A stretch of DNA of 64,000 bases from JAMHWF01 sp964371405 (GTDB taxonomy: Bacteria > Pseudomonadota > Gammaproteobacteria > Burkholderiales > Burkholderiaceae_C). A program made the position numbers and the translations under genes. Position 1 is the stretch's first letter, and each line of letters opens with the position of its first letter. The stretch spans positions 1 to 64,000 of the forward strand of contig CAYJLV010000020.1 in NCBI GenBank assembly GCA_964371405.1. The letters run 5' to 3'. Below are positions 1-7,698 of this stretch, one piece after another. The notes under the pieces were generated by a model that was given only the letters and a program-made list of their open reading frames with translations, was not told the origin of the DNA and made no database searches.

Positions 1-342
1 GCGGCCGCGGAAGGCGGCGAGCCGCGCGCGGTCGGCAGGATCGAGCGCGGCGGCGGGGGGCGCGGCGGGGGGGGCCCCCGCCCCCCCCCCCCCCCCCAGG
101 AAGCGGTTGAGCACGCGCGCGCGATGCAGCGGCGAAGTCGCGGCCCAGCCGGCGAACGCAGCCTGCGCCGCGGCCACGGCGGAGTTCACCTCGTCGATGC
201 CGGCCAGCGCGACCTGCCGCGCGACGGCGCCGGTCGCCGGGTTGTAGACCGGCTGCATGCGCCCGCTGCGGCCCGAGACGCGGCGGCCGCCGATGTGATG
301 GCCGACGTCGGTCGTCGCCGTGAATGCTTCGGGTGCGGCCAT
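1..342 (-). CDS. mmsA: Methylmalonate-semialdehyde dehydrogenase (CoA-acylating), N-terminal part, cut by window edge
   Basis: Reading leftwards from an ATG at 340-342, the first 82 or so residues match the N-terminus of CoA-acylating (methyl)malonate-semialdehyde dehydrogenases: HHIGGRRVSG, then PVYNPATGAVARQV, then RARVLNRFL. The family oxidises malonate or methylmalonate semialdehyde to acetyl- or propionyl-CoA in valine and inositol breakdown. After RARVLNRFL the frame stays open, but it encodes a glycine/alanine/proline-rich stretch from a C homopolymer (81-97 on the + strand) and then residues unlike the family, where a helix leading to an SxEHGK-type motif is expected. So only about positions 98-342 are credible mmsA; the rest is an assembly error, a contig join or a real disruption. 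The family is usually about 500 residues. Confidence 0.75.
   Translation of the reverse strand, partial: MAAPEAFTATTDVGHHIGGRRVSGRSGRMQPVYNPATGAVARQVALAGIDEVNSAVAAAQAAFAGWAATSPLHRARVLNRFLGGGGGAGAPPAAPPAAALDPADRARLAAFRGR
55..97. other. Homopolymer tract (G run, then 17 C) inside mmsA
   Basis: Positions 55-97 are almost only G then C: runs of 6 and 8 G, 5 C, one G, then 17 consecutive C. Homology to the dehydrogenase family stops exactly here. The tract looks like a sequencing or assembly artefact near a contig end, although slippage-type phase variation cannot be ruled out from sequence alone. Confidence 0.7.
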
Positions 343-406
343 GCTCGTTGTTCCCCTGCCTGCGGAGCAGAAAGTCTAGGTCAATGGACGCGGCGCCGCG
401 GCACGC

Positions 407-441
407 AAAAAAACACCCACGCGGCCGAAGCCGGTGGGTGT
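407..441 (-). terminator. Strong intrinsic terminator, leftward
   Basis: On the minus strand, ACACCCAC plus CGGC pairs with GCCG plus GTGGGTGT across a TTCG tetraloop with one bulged C, followed at once by seven T. It lies 65 bp upstream of the mmsA start in the same direction, and no minus-strand gene precedes it. It therefore ends either a small RNA or the mmsA leader. Confidence 0.8.
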
Positions 442-621
442 CTCAAGTCCTTCGAGGTGAAGGACGTCGTTGGGACCGTTTCGCGCTGCGCGGCAGCTTG
501 ATGCGCCTCTTGTTGCAGCCCTGCCCTGAGCAATGTGTCCGCGTCGACAGCGGTGGCCGACTGTAGGTGCCGGAGCCTGCGGCCACCATCCCCAATCCGT
601 GGGACGCCGGCTGCAGGCGTC
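407..621 (-). ncRNA. Candidate structured RNA or mmsA leader (unnamed)
   Basis: Reading leftwards, five stem-loops follow one another: GACGCC/GGCGTC (603-621), GGTGGCCG/CGGCCACC (552-587), GCTGC/GCAGC (485-497), GTCCTTC/GAAGGAC (447-465) and the UUCG-capped terminator (407-441). No protein reading frame in the stretch looks real. Two explanations fit: a free small RNA of about 200 nt, or a 5' leader of mmsA with a conditional terminator. I do not recognise an Rfam family: it lacks the single long rod of 6S RNA and the conserved core of 4.5S RNA or RNase P. The start is not mapped; no convincing -35/-10 pair is visible to the right of 621. Confidence 0.4.
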
Positions 622-631
622 AGAATGGGGC

Positions 632-1270
632 ATGCGCCCTTCGCCGAAGCCCGACGCGCCACAGCCGTTCACGCCGGCCGAGCTCGACCAGCTGCAGGCG
701 TTGCTCGACGCCGTGCCGCCGCCGCTGGAGCCGCTCGACGTGAGCGTGCTCGACGGCTACCTGTGCGCCGTGCTGCTGCAGCCCAAGGCGCCGCCGCAGT
801 CTCAGTGGCTGCGTTTCGTTACCGACAGCGAAGGCCGCGCGCTGCCGCGCGGGCACGACGCCGCGGCGCTGCACGCCCTGGTGCTGCGGCGCCATGCCGA
901 ACTGGACACCGCGATCGCGCGGCGCCGCTGGTTCGACCCCTGGGTATTCGAGCTCGACGCCGATGCGTCACCGTCGCAGATGGTCTATGCCTGGGTCGCC
1001 GGCTTCGCGCTGGGCATCGAGCACTTCCCGGCGCTGATGCGGCTGGGCGAGACGGCGCTGGTCGAACCGCTGGCGCTGCTGTACCGCCACCTCGACGCCG
1101 AGGATCTGGAGGACGCCGACGAACTGCTCGCGCACATCGATGCGCTGGAGCCGCCAGCGACGCTCGAAGAGGCGGTGGAGGACCTGGTCCGCGCGACGCT
1201 GCTGATCGCCGACGTCAGCCGGCCGGCGCCGACGCAACCCGCTCGCGCCGCGCCGCAGCGCCGGCGCTGA
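632..1270 (+). CDS. UPF0149 (YecA/YgfB-type) family protein
   Basis: A 212-residue acidic, mostly helical protein. Its LDGYLCAVLLQP stretch (residues 40-51), the WFDPWVFEL segment and the WVAGFALGIEHFP segment are typical of the UPF0149/YecA family. The biochemical role is not established. Some relatives carry a C-terminal SEC-C zinc motif, but this one has none and ends in an arginine-rich tail. The ATG at 632 is chosen because homology begins just after it; the frame is open back to 533, but that part overlaps the possible RNA at 407-621. It is divergent from mmsA. Confidence 0.75.
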   Translation: MRPSPKPDAPQPFTPAELDQLQALLDAVPPPLEPLDVSVLDGYLCAVLLQPKAPPQSQWLRFVTDSEGRALPRGHDAAALHALVLRRHAELDTAIARRRWFDPWVFELDADASPSQMVYAWVAGFALGIEHFPALMRLGETALVEPLALLYRHLDAEDLEDADELLAHIDALEPPATLEEAVEDLVRATLLIADVSRPAPTQPARAAPQRRR

Positions 1271-1450
1271 GCCCGGCGCTCGCGGCGGCATCTGACGCAA
1301 CAGCGTCGTCACTGCGCCCATGCGTTCCCGATGCCGGTCCGCGCGGCGTTGCGACGAAGAGACTGCCCCGGAATGAGGGTGTATTTCAGTGCACCGGCGC
1401 ACGGCACCGCGCCGATACTGGAAGCACCAAGTCAATTGACGGGTGTCGCC

Positions 1451-1660
1451 ATGGACCTTGCTGCACGCTGCGCCGATCTGTTGTCCCGGTTGCAATCCGG
1501 CAAGCGACGAGTTGCCGATCGGGCACCCCAAGACCCTGCCGACATGGGCACGGCCTACGGCCTCGAGGCAAGCCTGGCGCCGCCGCCGTCGGAGCATGAC
1601 GAAGACGACGCGGGCGATCACGGCTACAGCGACGCCGCCGACTGGCTGCGTCCGCGCTGA
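1451..1660 (+). CDS. Small hypothetical protein, acidic C-terminus
   Basis: A possible 69-residue protein with an amphipathic N-terminus (MDLAARCADLLSRLQ) and a D/E-rich C-terminal third. The frame is open upstream, so an ATG at 1373 is an alternative start. No strong ribosome-binding site precedes either. I recognise no family. It fills most of the gap between the UPF0149 gene and the phosphoesterase; positions 1271-1450 otherwise show nothing I can name. It could be a chance GC-rich open frame. Confidence 0.3.
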   Translation: MDLAARCADLLSRLQSGKRRVADRAPQDPADMGTAYGLEASLAPPPSEHDEDDAGDHGYSDAADWLRPR

Positions 1661-1691
1661 CCGGCGCCTGATCCCCCCGGGCCGCCGCGCC

Positions 1692-1767
1692 GGGCTGCTC
1701 CCAAGCAAGGCCCGCCTCCTCCTCCCGGAGGGTCGCTTGACGTATCCGGCGAGCGGGGTGTCGTCAC
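1692..1767 (+). repeat. Dispersed palindromic repeat, family B copy 1
   Basis: About 76 bp starting GGGCTGCTCCCAAGCAAGG and ending near GGTGTCGTCACCC. It is roughly 80% identical by eye to the reverse complement of 62189-62263. It lies between convergent 3' ends (the small ORF and the phosphoesterase), a usual place for REP-like elements that help termination or protect mRNA. Confidence 0.7.
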
Positions 1768-1771
1768 CCTC

Positions 1772-2542
1772 TCAGACCTCGATCACGCGCAGCGCGTCGT
1801 GATCGATCTCCTCGCCCTTGAAGGCGAGGCCGCGCGCATTGCAGACGACGCGCGGGCCGGCGCCCGGTGCGTGCATCACGACGTAGTCGTGCCGGCAGTG
1901 CAGGTGTCCGTGAATCCACAGGTGTGCGAACGGCAGCAGATCGTCGTCGGCGTTGCAGAAGCTGGCCGTGCCGGGCTGCAGGCCGTAGCGCGGATCGGCG
2001 CTGCGCGCGCTCGGCGCGAAATGGGTCAGCGCGACGGTGGCGTCCCAGTCGCCGGTCTTGGGCAACTCGACCGCAAGCCAGGCACGACAGGCAAGCGCCT
2101 CGTCGCGCACTGCAACGGTATCGAACGGCAGGCCGGAGCGCGTCGCGCGCATCACGCGCTGGAAGTAGTTGCCGGCGCGCATCGCGGCGTCCCGGCGCGC
2201 GTCACCGAACAGATCGAAGTCACACCAGCGGATCGTCACGACGAAGCGAATGCGTCGGCCGTCGGCGCCGGTGAGCACGAGGCTCTCGCGCTCGAGCATC
2301 CGGATGCCGAGCGCCGCGCAGTGCTCGCGCAGCGCTGGCCAAGCCGCGTCGAGCTCGCGGCCGTCGAACTCGTGGTTACCGGCGACGAAGAGCACCGGTA
2401 CTGGCCAGCCGCGAAAGCGCGCCAAGCCGTCCCAGGTGCTGTCGATGTCGCCGGCGAGCACGAGCAACTCGGCGCCCGGCGCAGGGACCGCGTCGAACGC
2501 CTCGCTTTCGAGGTGCAGATCGCTCAGCAGTTGCAGGCGCAT
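1772..2542 (-). CDS. Calcineurin-like metallophosphoesterase
   Basis: A 256-residue cytoplasmic enzyme with the metal-binding motifs in order: DLHLE (residues 8-12), GDID (31-34), GNHE (55-58), a THFAPS motif near 175 and HGHLH near 213. These residues bind two metal ions in this superfamily. The substrate cannot be read from the sequence; relatives include nucleotide phosphodiesterases and phosphoprotein phosphatases. It lies downstream of pckG on the same strand, separated by a short palindromic repeat, so it may be read through from pckG. Confidence 0.88.
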   Translation of the reverse strand: MRLQLLSDLHLESEAFDAVPAPGAELLVLAGDIDSTWDGLARFRGWPVPVLFVAGNHEFDGRELDAAWPALREHCAALGIRMLERESLVLTGADGRRIRFVVTIRWCDFDLFGDARRDAAMRAGNYFQRVMRATRSGLPFDTVAVRDEALACRAWLAVELPKTGDWDATVALTHFAPSARSADPRYGLQPGTASFCNADDDLLPFAHLWIHGHLHCRHDYVVMHAPGAGPRVVCNARGLAFKGEEIDHDALRVIEV

Positions 2543-2586
2543 CGGACGCCGACCTCCGGCGCCCGCGCCGCGGCGTTCAAGGAAAC

Positions 2587-2652
2587 GCCGGGCCGCCCCA
2601 AGTTCCTTGACCCCCGCGGGGAGCGGGCCGGGCGCAGCCCGGACCTGGGGGC
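2587..2652 (+). repeat. Dispersed GC-rich palindrome, family A (3' of pckG)
   Basis: Begins GCCGGGCCGCCCCAAG and ends CTGGGGGC, with an internal CCCCCGCGGGG palindrome. Related copies lie at 17791-17854 inside recG and, inverted, at 6441-6511. This one abuts the pckG stop codon (2655-2657). Confidence 0.7.
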
Positions 2653-2654
2653 GC

Positions 2655-4520
2655 TCAATGACCGAGCCGCTGCTCGATCCTGCGCTGCGTCTCGCGCAAC
2701 TCGGCGGGCAGGTGGTAGGCGAGTTTCTCGAACAACTCCTCGTGCGACGCGAGTTCCTCGTTCCACGCCGCGTGGTCGGCGTGGATCACTTCGTCGAACG
2801 ACGCCTTCGGGAACTGCAGGCCCTGCCAGTTCAGGTCTTCGTAGCGCGGGCTGGTGCCCATCACGTTCTCGACGCCGCCGCCCTGGCCCTCGATGCGGTC
2901 GAGGATCCACTTCAGCACGCGCATGTTCTCACCATAGCCCGGCCAGATGAACTTGCCGTCGGCGCCCTTGCGGAACCAGTTGACGCAATAGATGCCCGGC
3001 AGCTTGGCGCCGGAGGCCTGCAGCTTCTTGCCGAGGTCGAGCCAGTGCTGGAAGTAGTCGCTCATGTTGTAGCCGGTGAACGGCAGCATGGCGAACGGAT
3101 CGCGGCGCACGGCGCCGTTACCGCCGGCCATCGCGGCCGTCGTCTCGCTGCCCATCGTGGCCGCCATGTAGACGCCTTCACCCCAGTTGTGCGCCTCGGT
3201 CACGAGCGGCACCGTCGTCGAGCGGCGGCCGCCGAAGATGAAGGCGTCGATCGCGACGCCCTCGGGGTTGTCCCAGTCGGCGTCGAGCGCGGGGTTGTTC
3301 GTCGCGGCGACGGTGAAGCGCGAGTTCGGGTGCGCGGCCTTGACTCCGGTCTGCTTGGCGATGGCGGGCGTCCAGTCCTTGCCCTGCCAATCGATCAGGT
3401 GCGCAGGCGGCGTGTCCGTCATGCCTTCCCACCAGACGTCGCCGTCGTCGGTCAGCGCAACGTTGGTGAAGATCACGTCGCGCTGCAGGCTGGCCATGCA
3501 GTTCTCGTTGGTCTTGTGGTTGGTCCCCGGCGCGACGCCGAAGTAGCCGGCCTCGGGGTTGATCGCGTGCAGCCGGCCGCCCTGGCCCGGCTTGATCCAT
3601 GCGATGTCCTCGCCGATCGTCGTCACCTTCCAGCCCTCGAAGCCGGCCGGCGGCACGAGCATCGCGAAGTTGGTCTTGCCGCAGGCGCTCGGGAACGCGG
3701 CAGCGACGTGGTACTTGCGCCCCTGCGGGTTGGTCACGCCGAGGATCAGCATGTGCTCGGCGAGCCAGCCTTCGTCGCGGCCCATCGTCGAAGCGATGCG
3801 AAGCGCCAGGCACTTCTTGCCGAGCAGTGCGTTGCCGCCGTAGCCCGAGCCATAGCTCCAGATCTCACGCGTCTCGGGGTAGTGGACGATGTACTTCGTC
3901 GGGCTGCAGGGCCAGGCCACGTCCTTCTGGCCCGCCTCGAGCGGCGCGCCGACGGTGTGCACCGCCGGCACGAAGTAGCCGTCGGCGCCCATCACGTCGA
4001 GCACGGCGCGGCCCATGCGCGTCATCAGCTTCATGTTGACGGCGACATAAGGGCTGTCGGAGAGCTCGACGCCGATCTGCGCGATCGGCGAGCCCAGCGG
4101 CCCCATCGAGAACGGCACGACGTACATGGTGCGGCCGCGCATGGCCCCCTTGAACAGCGCCTTGTCACCGGTCTGCAGCAGCTCGCGCATCTCGGCCGGC
4201 GCGACCCAGTTGTTGGTCGGACCGGCGTCTTCCTTGCGCGTGGAGCAGATGAAGGTGCGGTCTTCGACGCGGGCGACGTCGCTCGGGTCGCTGAGCGCGA
4301 GGTAGCTGCCGGGGCGCAACTCGGGGTTGAGCTTCCTGAACGTCCCCGCCTCGACGAGCTGGGTGCACAGTCGCTCGTACTCCTTCTGGCTGCCGTCGCA
4401 CCAGTAGACATCGCGCGCCTGCGTCAGCGCGGCGATCTCGGCCACCCAGGCGATCAGGCGCTCGTGCTTGATGTGGGGCGGGACGTTGAGCTTGAGCCCT
4501 TCCATGACGGGTTGGTTCAT
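2655..4520 (-). CDS. pckG: Phosphoenolpyruvate carboxykinase (GTP)
   Basis: A 621-residue cytosolic enzyme that converts oxaloacetate and GTP to phosphoenolpyruvate and CO2, the entry step of gluconeogenesis. The P-loop-like signature FPSACGKTNFAML lies near residue 280, where the family has its catalytic cysteine and nucleotide lysine. Other conserved stretches are GEDIAWI, PEAGYFGVAPGT, NNPALDADWDNPEGV and FIFGGRRSTTVPL. Length matches the GTP class, not the shorter ATP class. The ATG at 4518-4520 (MNQPVMEGLKL) is chosen because homology starts there; the frame is open to 4643 without similarity. It appears monocistronic apart from possible read-through into the phosphoesterase. Confidence 0.96.
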   Translation of the reverse strand: MNQPVMEGLKLNVPPHIKHERLIAWVAEIAALTQARDVYWCDGSQKEYERLCTQLVEAGTFRKLNPELRPGSYLALSDPSDVARVEDRTFICSTRKEDAGPTNNWVAPAEMRELLQTGDKALFKGAMRGRTMYVVPFSMGPLGSPIAQIGVELSDSPYVAVNMKLMTRMGRAVLDVMGADGYFVPAVHTVGAPLEAGQKDVAWPCSPTKYIVHYPETREIWSYGSGYGGNALLGKKCLALRIASTMGRDEGWLAEHMLILGVTNPQGRKYHVAAAFPSACGKTNFAMLVPPAGFEGWKVTTIGEDIAWIKPGQGGRLHAINPEAGYFGVAPGTNHKTNENCMASLQRDVIFTNVALTDDGDVWWEGMTDTPPAHLIDWQGKDWTPAIAKQTGVKAAHPNSRFTVAATNNPALDADWDNPEGVAIDAFIFGGRRSTTVPLVTEAHNWGEGVYMAATMGSETTAAMAGGNGAVRRDPFAMLPFTGYNMSDYFQHWLDLGKKLQASGAKLPGIYCVNWFRKGADGKFIWPGYGENMRVLKWILDRIEGQGGGVENVMGTSPRYEDLNWQGLQFPKASFDEVIHADHAAWNEELASHEELFEKLAYHLPAELRETQRRIEQRLGH

Positions 4521-4769
4521 TGCGGTTTCCAATCTGCAGAGACAAGAAAAGCGGGATCGGGACAGCCCCGCGCAGCGAGACTGGCCGAATTCCGCTCTTG
4601 TCCGGGTCGCGGGCGGTGTGCAGGCCAAGGCGCCGGATCGCAACGCCCCACCCTCGTCGAAATGATTGTCACGGCAGTGTACGGTCGCGTCACCACCGGC
4701 CCCCGGGGTGCCTCATGCAAATGCCGCATGACCCCATGCCCTCCGTTCCCACCCCTTTAAGATCGGCTC

Positions 4770-5573
4770 ATGATGCAGCGCCGAATCCTGTTGGCAGCCA
4801 CGGCTTGCGTGTGGCTCGCGGCTCCCGCCCAAGCGCTTTCGGCGCAGCGCGGCGCGGCGTTGCGTGTCGGCTTCGAGCGGCTGCTCGCCGAGTGCGGCCT
4901 GGCAGCGGCGTTGCGCCGCGGCTTCGCCGCCGACACCGGCCTGGCCTTCGACATCGTGCCGGGGCCGAGCAGCGCGTTGCTCGACGCGCTCGAACGCGGC
5001 GAACTCGACGCCGCCGCCACCCATGCACCGACCCTCGAAGCGCGGCTCGAAGCGGCCGGGTTGGCGCACGACCGGCGACTGTTGGCGAGCACCGACTTCC
5101 TCATCGCAGGGCCCCAGCAAAAGGGAAGCGATCCGCTCGGCATCAAAGGGCAACGCGACGCAGCAGTGGCGCTCGGTCGCATCGCGCAGGCGAAGGCTCC
5201 CTTCCTAACGCGCTCCGACGGCTCCGGCACGCACCTCGCCGAACAGGCGCTGTGGCGCGCCGCAGGCATTGCGCCGCAGGCGCCGTGGTACCGCGACGCC
5301 TCGGCCGGCGGCCCCGGCCTGTTGCAGCAGGCGCGCGATGCGGGCGCCTGCACGCTCGTCGACCGCGCGAGCTGGCTCGCCGCCCCGGTGGCGGCGAAAG
5401 CGGGCCTGGGTGTGCTGGTCGAGGGCGACCCGAGGCTCGCCACGAGCCTGAACGTGCAGCGCTCGTTTCGCACCAGCCACCCGGCGGGCAAGCTGTTTGG
5501 ACGTTGGCTGGCCGGACCGGCCGCCCGGCGCATCGTCGCGCGCAGCGCCGGCCTGCAGCCGCCGCCGCGCTGA
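4770..5573 (+). CDS. Periplasmic tungstate/molybdate-type substrate-binding protein (TupA-like), orphan
   Basis: A 267-residue exported protein with a signal peptide cut near residue 22 (VWLAAPAQA). It has the PBP-like fold of tungstate-binding TupA proteins, including the SDGSGTH anion-binding segment near residues 149-155 and the ALWRAAGI and GACTLVDRASW segments. The family delivers tungstate or related oxyanions to an ABC importer. No permease or ATPase gene is adjacent: the next gene, 7 bp on, is rlmJ. It may feed a transporter encoded elsewhere or act as a sensor. The ligand is inferred from family only. Confidence 0.75.
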   Translation: MMQRRILLAATACVWLAAPAQALSAQRGAALRVGFERLLAECGLAAALRRGFAADTGLAFDIVPGPSSALLDALERGELDAAATHAPTLEARLEAAGLAHDRRLLASTDFLIAGPQQKGSDPLGIKGQRDAAVALGRIAQAKAPFLTRSDGSGTHLAEQALWRAAGIAPQAPWYRDASAGGPGLLQQARDAGACTLVDRASWLAAPVAAKAGLGVLVEGDPRLATSLNVQRSFRTSHPAGKLFGRWLAGPAARRIVARSAGLQPPPR

Positions 5574-5579
5574 AACCCC

Positions 5580-6434
5580 ATGCTTGCCTACCGCCACGCC
5601 TTCCATGCCGGCAACCATGCCGATGTGCTCAAGCACGTCGTGCTGGTGCAGGTGCTTGCGCACATGGCTGCCAAGGACAAGCCCTACACCCTCGTGGACA
5701 CGCACGCCGGCGCCGGCGGCTATTCGCTCGAAGGCCGCCACGCGCTCAAGAAGGCAGAATTCGCCGACGGCATCGGTCGTCTGTGGGGCCGCGACGACCT
5801 GCCGCCGGCCGTCGCCGCCTACGTCGCACTGGTGCGCCGCTTCAACGACGGCGGCAAGCTGCGCCAGTACCCCGGGTCGCCGGCCTTCGCCCAGATGCTG
5901 CTGCGTCCCATCGACCGTCTGCGCCTCTTCGAGCTGCATCCGACCGACCACCGCATCCTCGACGCCTACCTGGGCCGGTATCCGAACACGCAGGTCGCGC
6001 AGGGCGACGGCTTCGCGGCGCTTAAGGGCGAGTTGCCGCCTCCCTCGCGACGCGGTGTGGTCTTGATCGACCCGAGCTACGAGCTGAAGACGGACTATGC
6101 GAAGGTGGTCGCGGCGCTGCGCGAAGCGCTGACGCGATTCGCCGACGCCGTCGTCGTGATCTGGTATCCGCAGTTGCAGACGCTCGAATCGCAGCAGCTG
6201 CCGCGCCGGCTGCAGGCTGTCGCCGATGCGCAGGCCAAGCGCGGCTGGCTGCATGCGCGGCTGACAGTGCAGCAGCCCGATGCGCGCGGCTTCGGTCTCG
6301 TGGGCAGCGGCATGTTCGTCGTCAACGCGCCGTTCGGCCTGCACGACACGCTGCAGGCCGAGCTGCCGTTCCTGGTCGATGCGCTCGGCCAGTACGACGG
6401 CGCGAACTATCTGCTCGAACAGCGCGCGGCTTGA
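5580..6434 (+). CDS. rlmJ: 23S rRNA (adenine-2030-N6)-methyltransferase
   Basis: A 284-residue SAM-dependent enzyme that methylates N6 of A2030 in 23S rRNA. The N-terminus MLAYRHAFHAGNHADVLKH is the family hallmark. THAGAGGY forms the SAM loop. The catalytic DPSYE starts at Asp164, the position of the catalytic Asp in E. coli RlmJ (DPPYE). Length matches the family (about 280). It follows the binding-protein gene by 7 bp, probably co-transcribed by position rather than function. Confidence 0.95.
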   Translation: MLAYRHAFHAGNHADVLKHVVLVQVLAHMAAKDKPYTLVDTHAGAGGYSLEGRHALKKAEFADGIGRLWGRDDLPPAVAAYVALVRRFNDGGKLRQYPGSPAFAQMLLRPIDRLRLFELHPTDHRILDAYLGRYPNTQVAQGDGFAALKGELPPPSRRGVVLIDPSYELKTDYAKVVAALREALTRFADAVVVIWYPQLQTLESQQLPRRLQAVADAQAKRGWLHARLTVQQPDARGFGLVGSGMFVVNAPFGLHDTLQAELPFLVDALGQYDGANYLLEQRAA

Positions 6435-6440
6435 AGCGAA

Positions 6441-6511
6441 GCCCCCACGCTCGCTGCGCTCGCTGCCCCCCCGAGGGGGCGCTCAGTACCTTCGGAGCGG
6501 CCGGGCGGTAC
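6441..6511 (-). repeat. Dispersed GC-rich palindrome, family A (inverted copy)
   Basis: The reverse complement reads ...GCCCCCTCGGGGGG..., then AGCGAGCGCAGCGAGCG, then TGGGGGC, the form common in Burkholderiales intergenic regions. It lies just after the rlmJ stop. Next to it CAGTACC pairs with GGTACTG across 16 nt (6484-6513), so the transcript would fold strongly. Confidence 0.7.
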
Positions 6512-6616
6512 TGAGGCGCGTCACGAATCCTTACCCGCAGGCGACGCGCCGCGTCGTTCGTGAACAAGGCACGTTTCTTGATGGCCTTCCCGGCACACCG
6601 CCGGCCCGGGAAGCAA

Positions 6617-7669
6617 ATGAAACCACTGCAACGCGCCGCTACCTCCGCCGCTCTCGCGCTCGCCGCCGTGCTCGGCAGCGGCTGCACGACGGCGATCGTG
6701 GTCGCGCATGCGCACAGCGTGCTGACGGAAGGCGACCCGACGCCCTGCGTCAGGCTCAACAGCGTCGACCGCGCCCTGCGTTCGCGCTGCGCGCCGTTCG
6801 AGGCCGGCAGCCTGCGCAGCGAAGACATCGCGGCCTCGGGCCTGCCGCAGTGCCCGCTGACGCTGGCGGCGCGCGACCCGGCGTTCTGGCCCGTGCTGCC
6901 CGAGCTGATCGCCAAGGGCGCGCAGCCCGAGCACTGCACGCAGGCGCCGCTCGTCGCGCTGGCCGCGCAACACCCCTGCCCGGCCTTCGACGCCGCGACA
7001 CCTGCCGAACGCCAGGCACTGCGCTGGCTGGCGCAGGCCGACGCGCGCGCTATCCACCACGACGTGATGCGATTGTTCAGTTGCCCATCGGCACACGAGA
7101 CCGGCCTCGCGACAGTGCTCGACGACTGGCTCGCCCTCGGCCTGCTGCCCGCCGACGAACTGGCGTTCAGCCCGCTCGGCGCGCTGCACCCGAGCCACCT
7201 CAGCTCGCCGCTGGCGCGCGCGCTCGAAACGCAGGGCCACACGGCGCGCGCGGCGTTCGGCGGCCAGACGGCGCGCCTGCCGGGCGGATACGAGGAAGCG
7301 CTGCGCCTGGCTGATTGGTACGCGCTCGACTGGTGGATGGCGCGCTTGCCCGAGCTGGCCGACCGCGTTCCGGCAACGCAAGGCAATCAGCTCCCGTGGG
7401 TGCCGCTGGCCCGCGTGCTGACGCCCGCCTTCGTCGCCGATCCGGCGCGGCAGCGCGCGCTCGTCGATTACCTGCTCGCGCGCGGCGCCGATCCGTGGAA
7501 GCGCCTGCCGCACGAGCCGTCGCAGAGCGTCGTCGCCTGGGCGCATCGGCTCGGCAGCCCGCTCGCGCCGCTGCTCGACCAGCCGGCCCGCGTGGCGCGG
7601 CCGATCCTCCAGCGCATCGACGCGGCGCCGCTGGCGACCGCCGCCGTCGCCGCGCCCGTAGCGCGCTGA
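6617..7669 (+). CDS. Predicted lipoprotein with ankyrin-like C-terminus
   Basis: A 350-residue protein with a lipoprotein signal: a hydrophobic segment ending LGSGC, with the lipidation Cys at residue 23. The body is rich in Ala, Leu and Pro and has several cysteines. Near the C-terminus, VDYLLARGADPWKRLP followed by VVAWAHRLGSPLAPLL resembles one or two ankyrin repeats. No named family is recognised. The start at 6617 puts the positively charged residues directly before the hydrophobic core; an upstream in-frame ATG at 6560 would not. Function unknown. Confidence 0.65.
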   Translation: MKPLQRAATSAALALAAVLGSGCTTAIVVAHAHSVLTEGDPTPCVRLNSVDRALRSRCAPFEAGSLRSEDIAASGLPQCPLTLAARDPAFWPVLPELIAKGAQPEHCTQAPLVALAAQHPCPAFDAATPAERQALRWLAQADARAIHHDVMRLFSCPSAHETGLATVLDDWLALGLLPADELAFSPLGALHPSHLSSPLARALETQGHTARAAFGGQTARLPGGYEEALRLADWYALDWWMARLPELADRVPATQGNQLPWVPLARVLTPAFVADPARQRALVDYLLARGADPWKRLPHEPSQSVVAWAHRLGSPLAPLLDQPARVARPILQRIDAAPLATAAVAAPVAR

Positions 7670-7698
7670 CGCCCGCGACGCGCCGCTACAGTGCGGGC

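Noticed and set aside
407..621. 6S RNA
   Set aside because: The length fits, but the ends do not pair into one long rod with a central bubble; the region folds as separate hairpins instead.
2169..4760. 863-codon open frame on the plus strand
   Set aside because: It is antisense to pckG, an intact and strongly conserved gene; its arginine/alanine/histidine-rich product is typical of GC-rich shadow frames.
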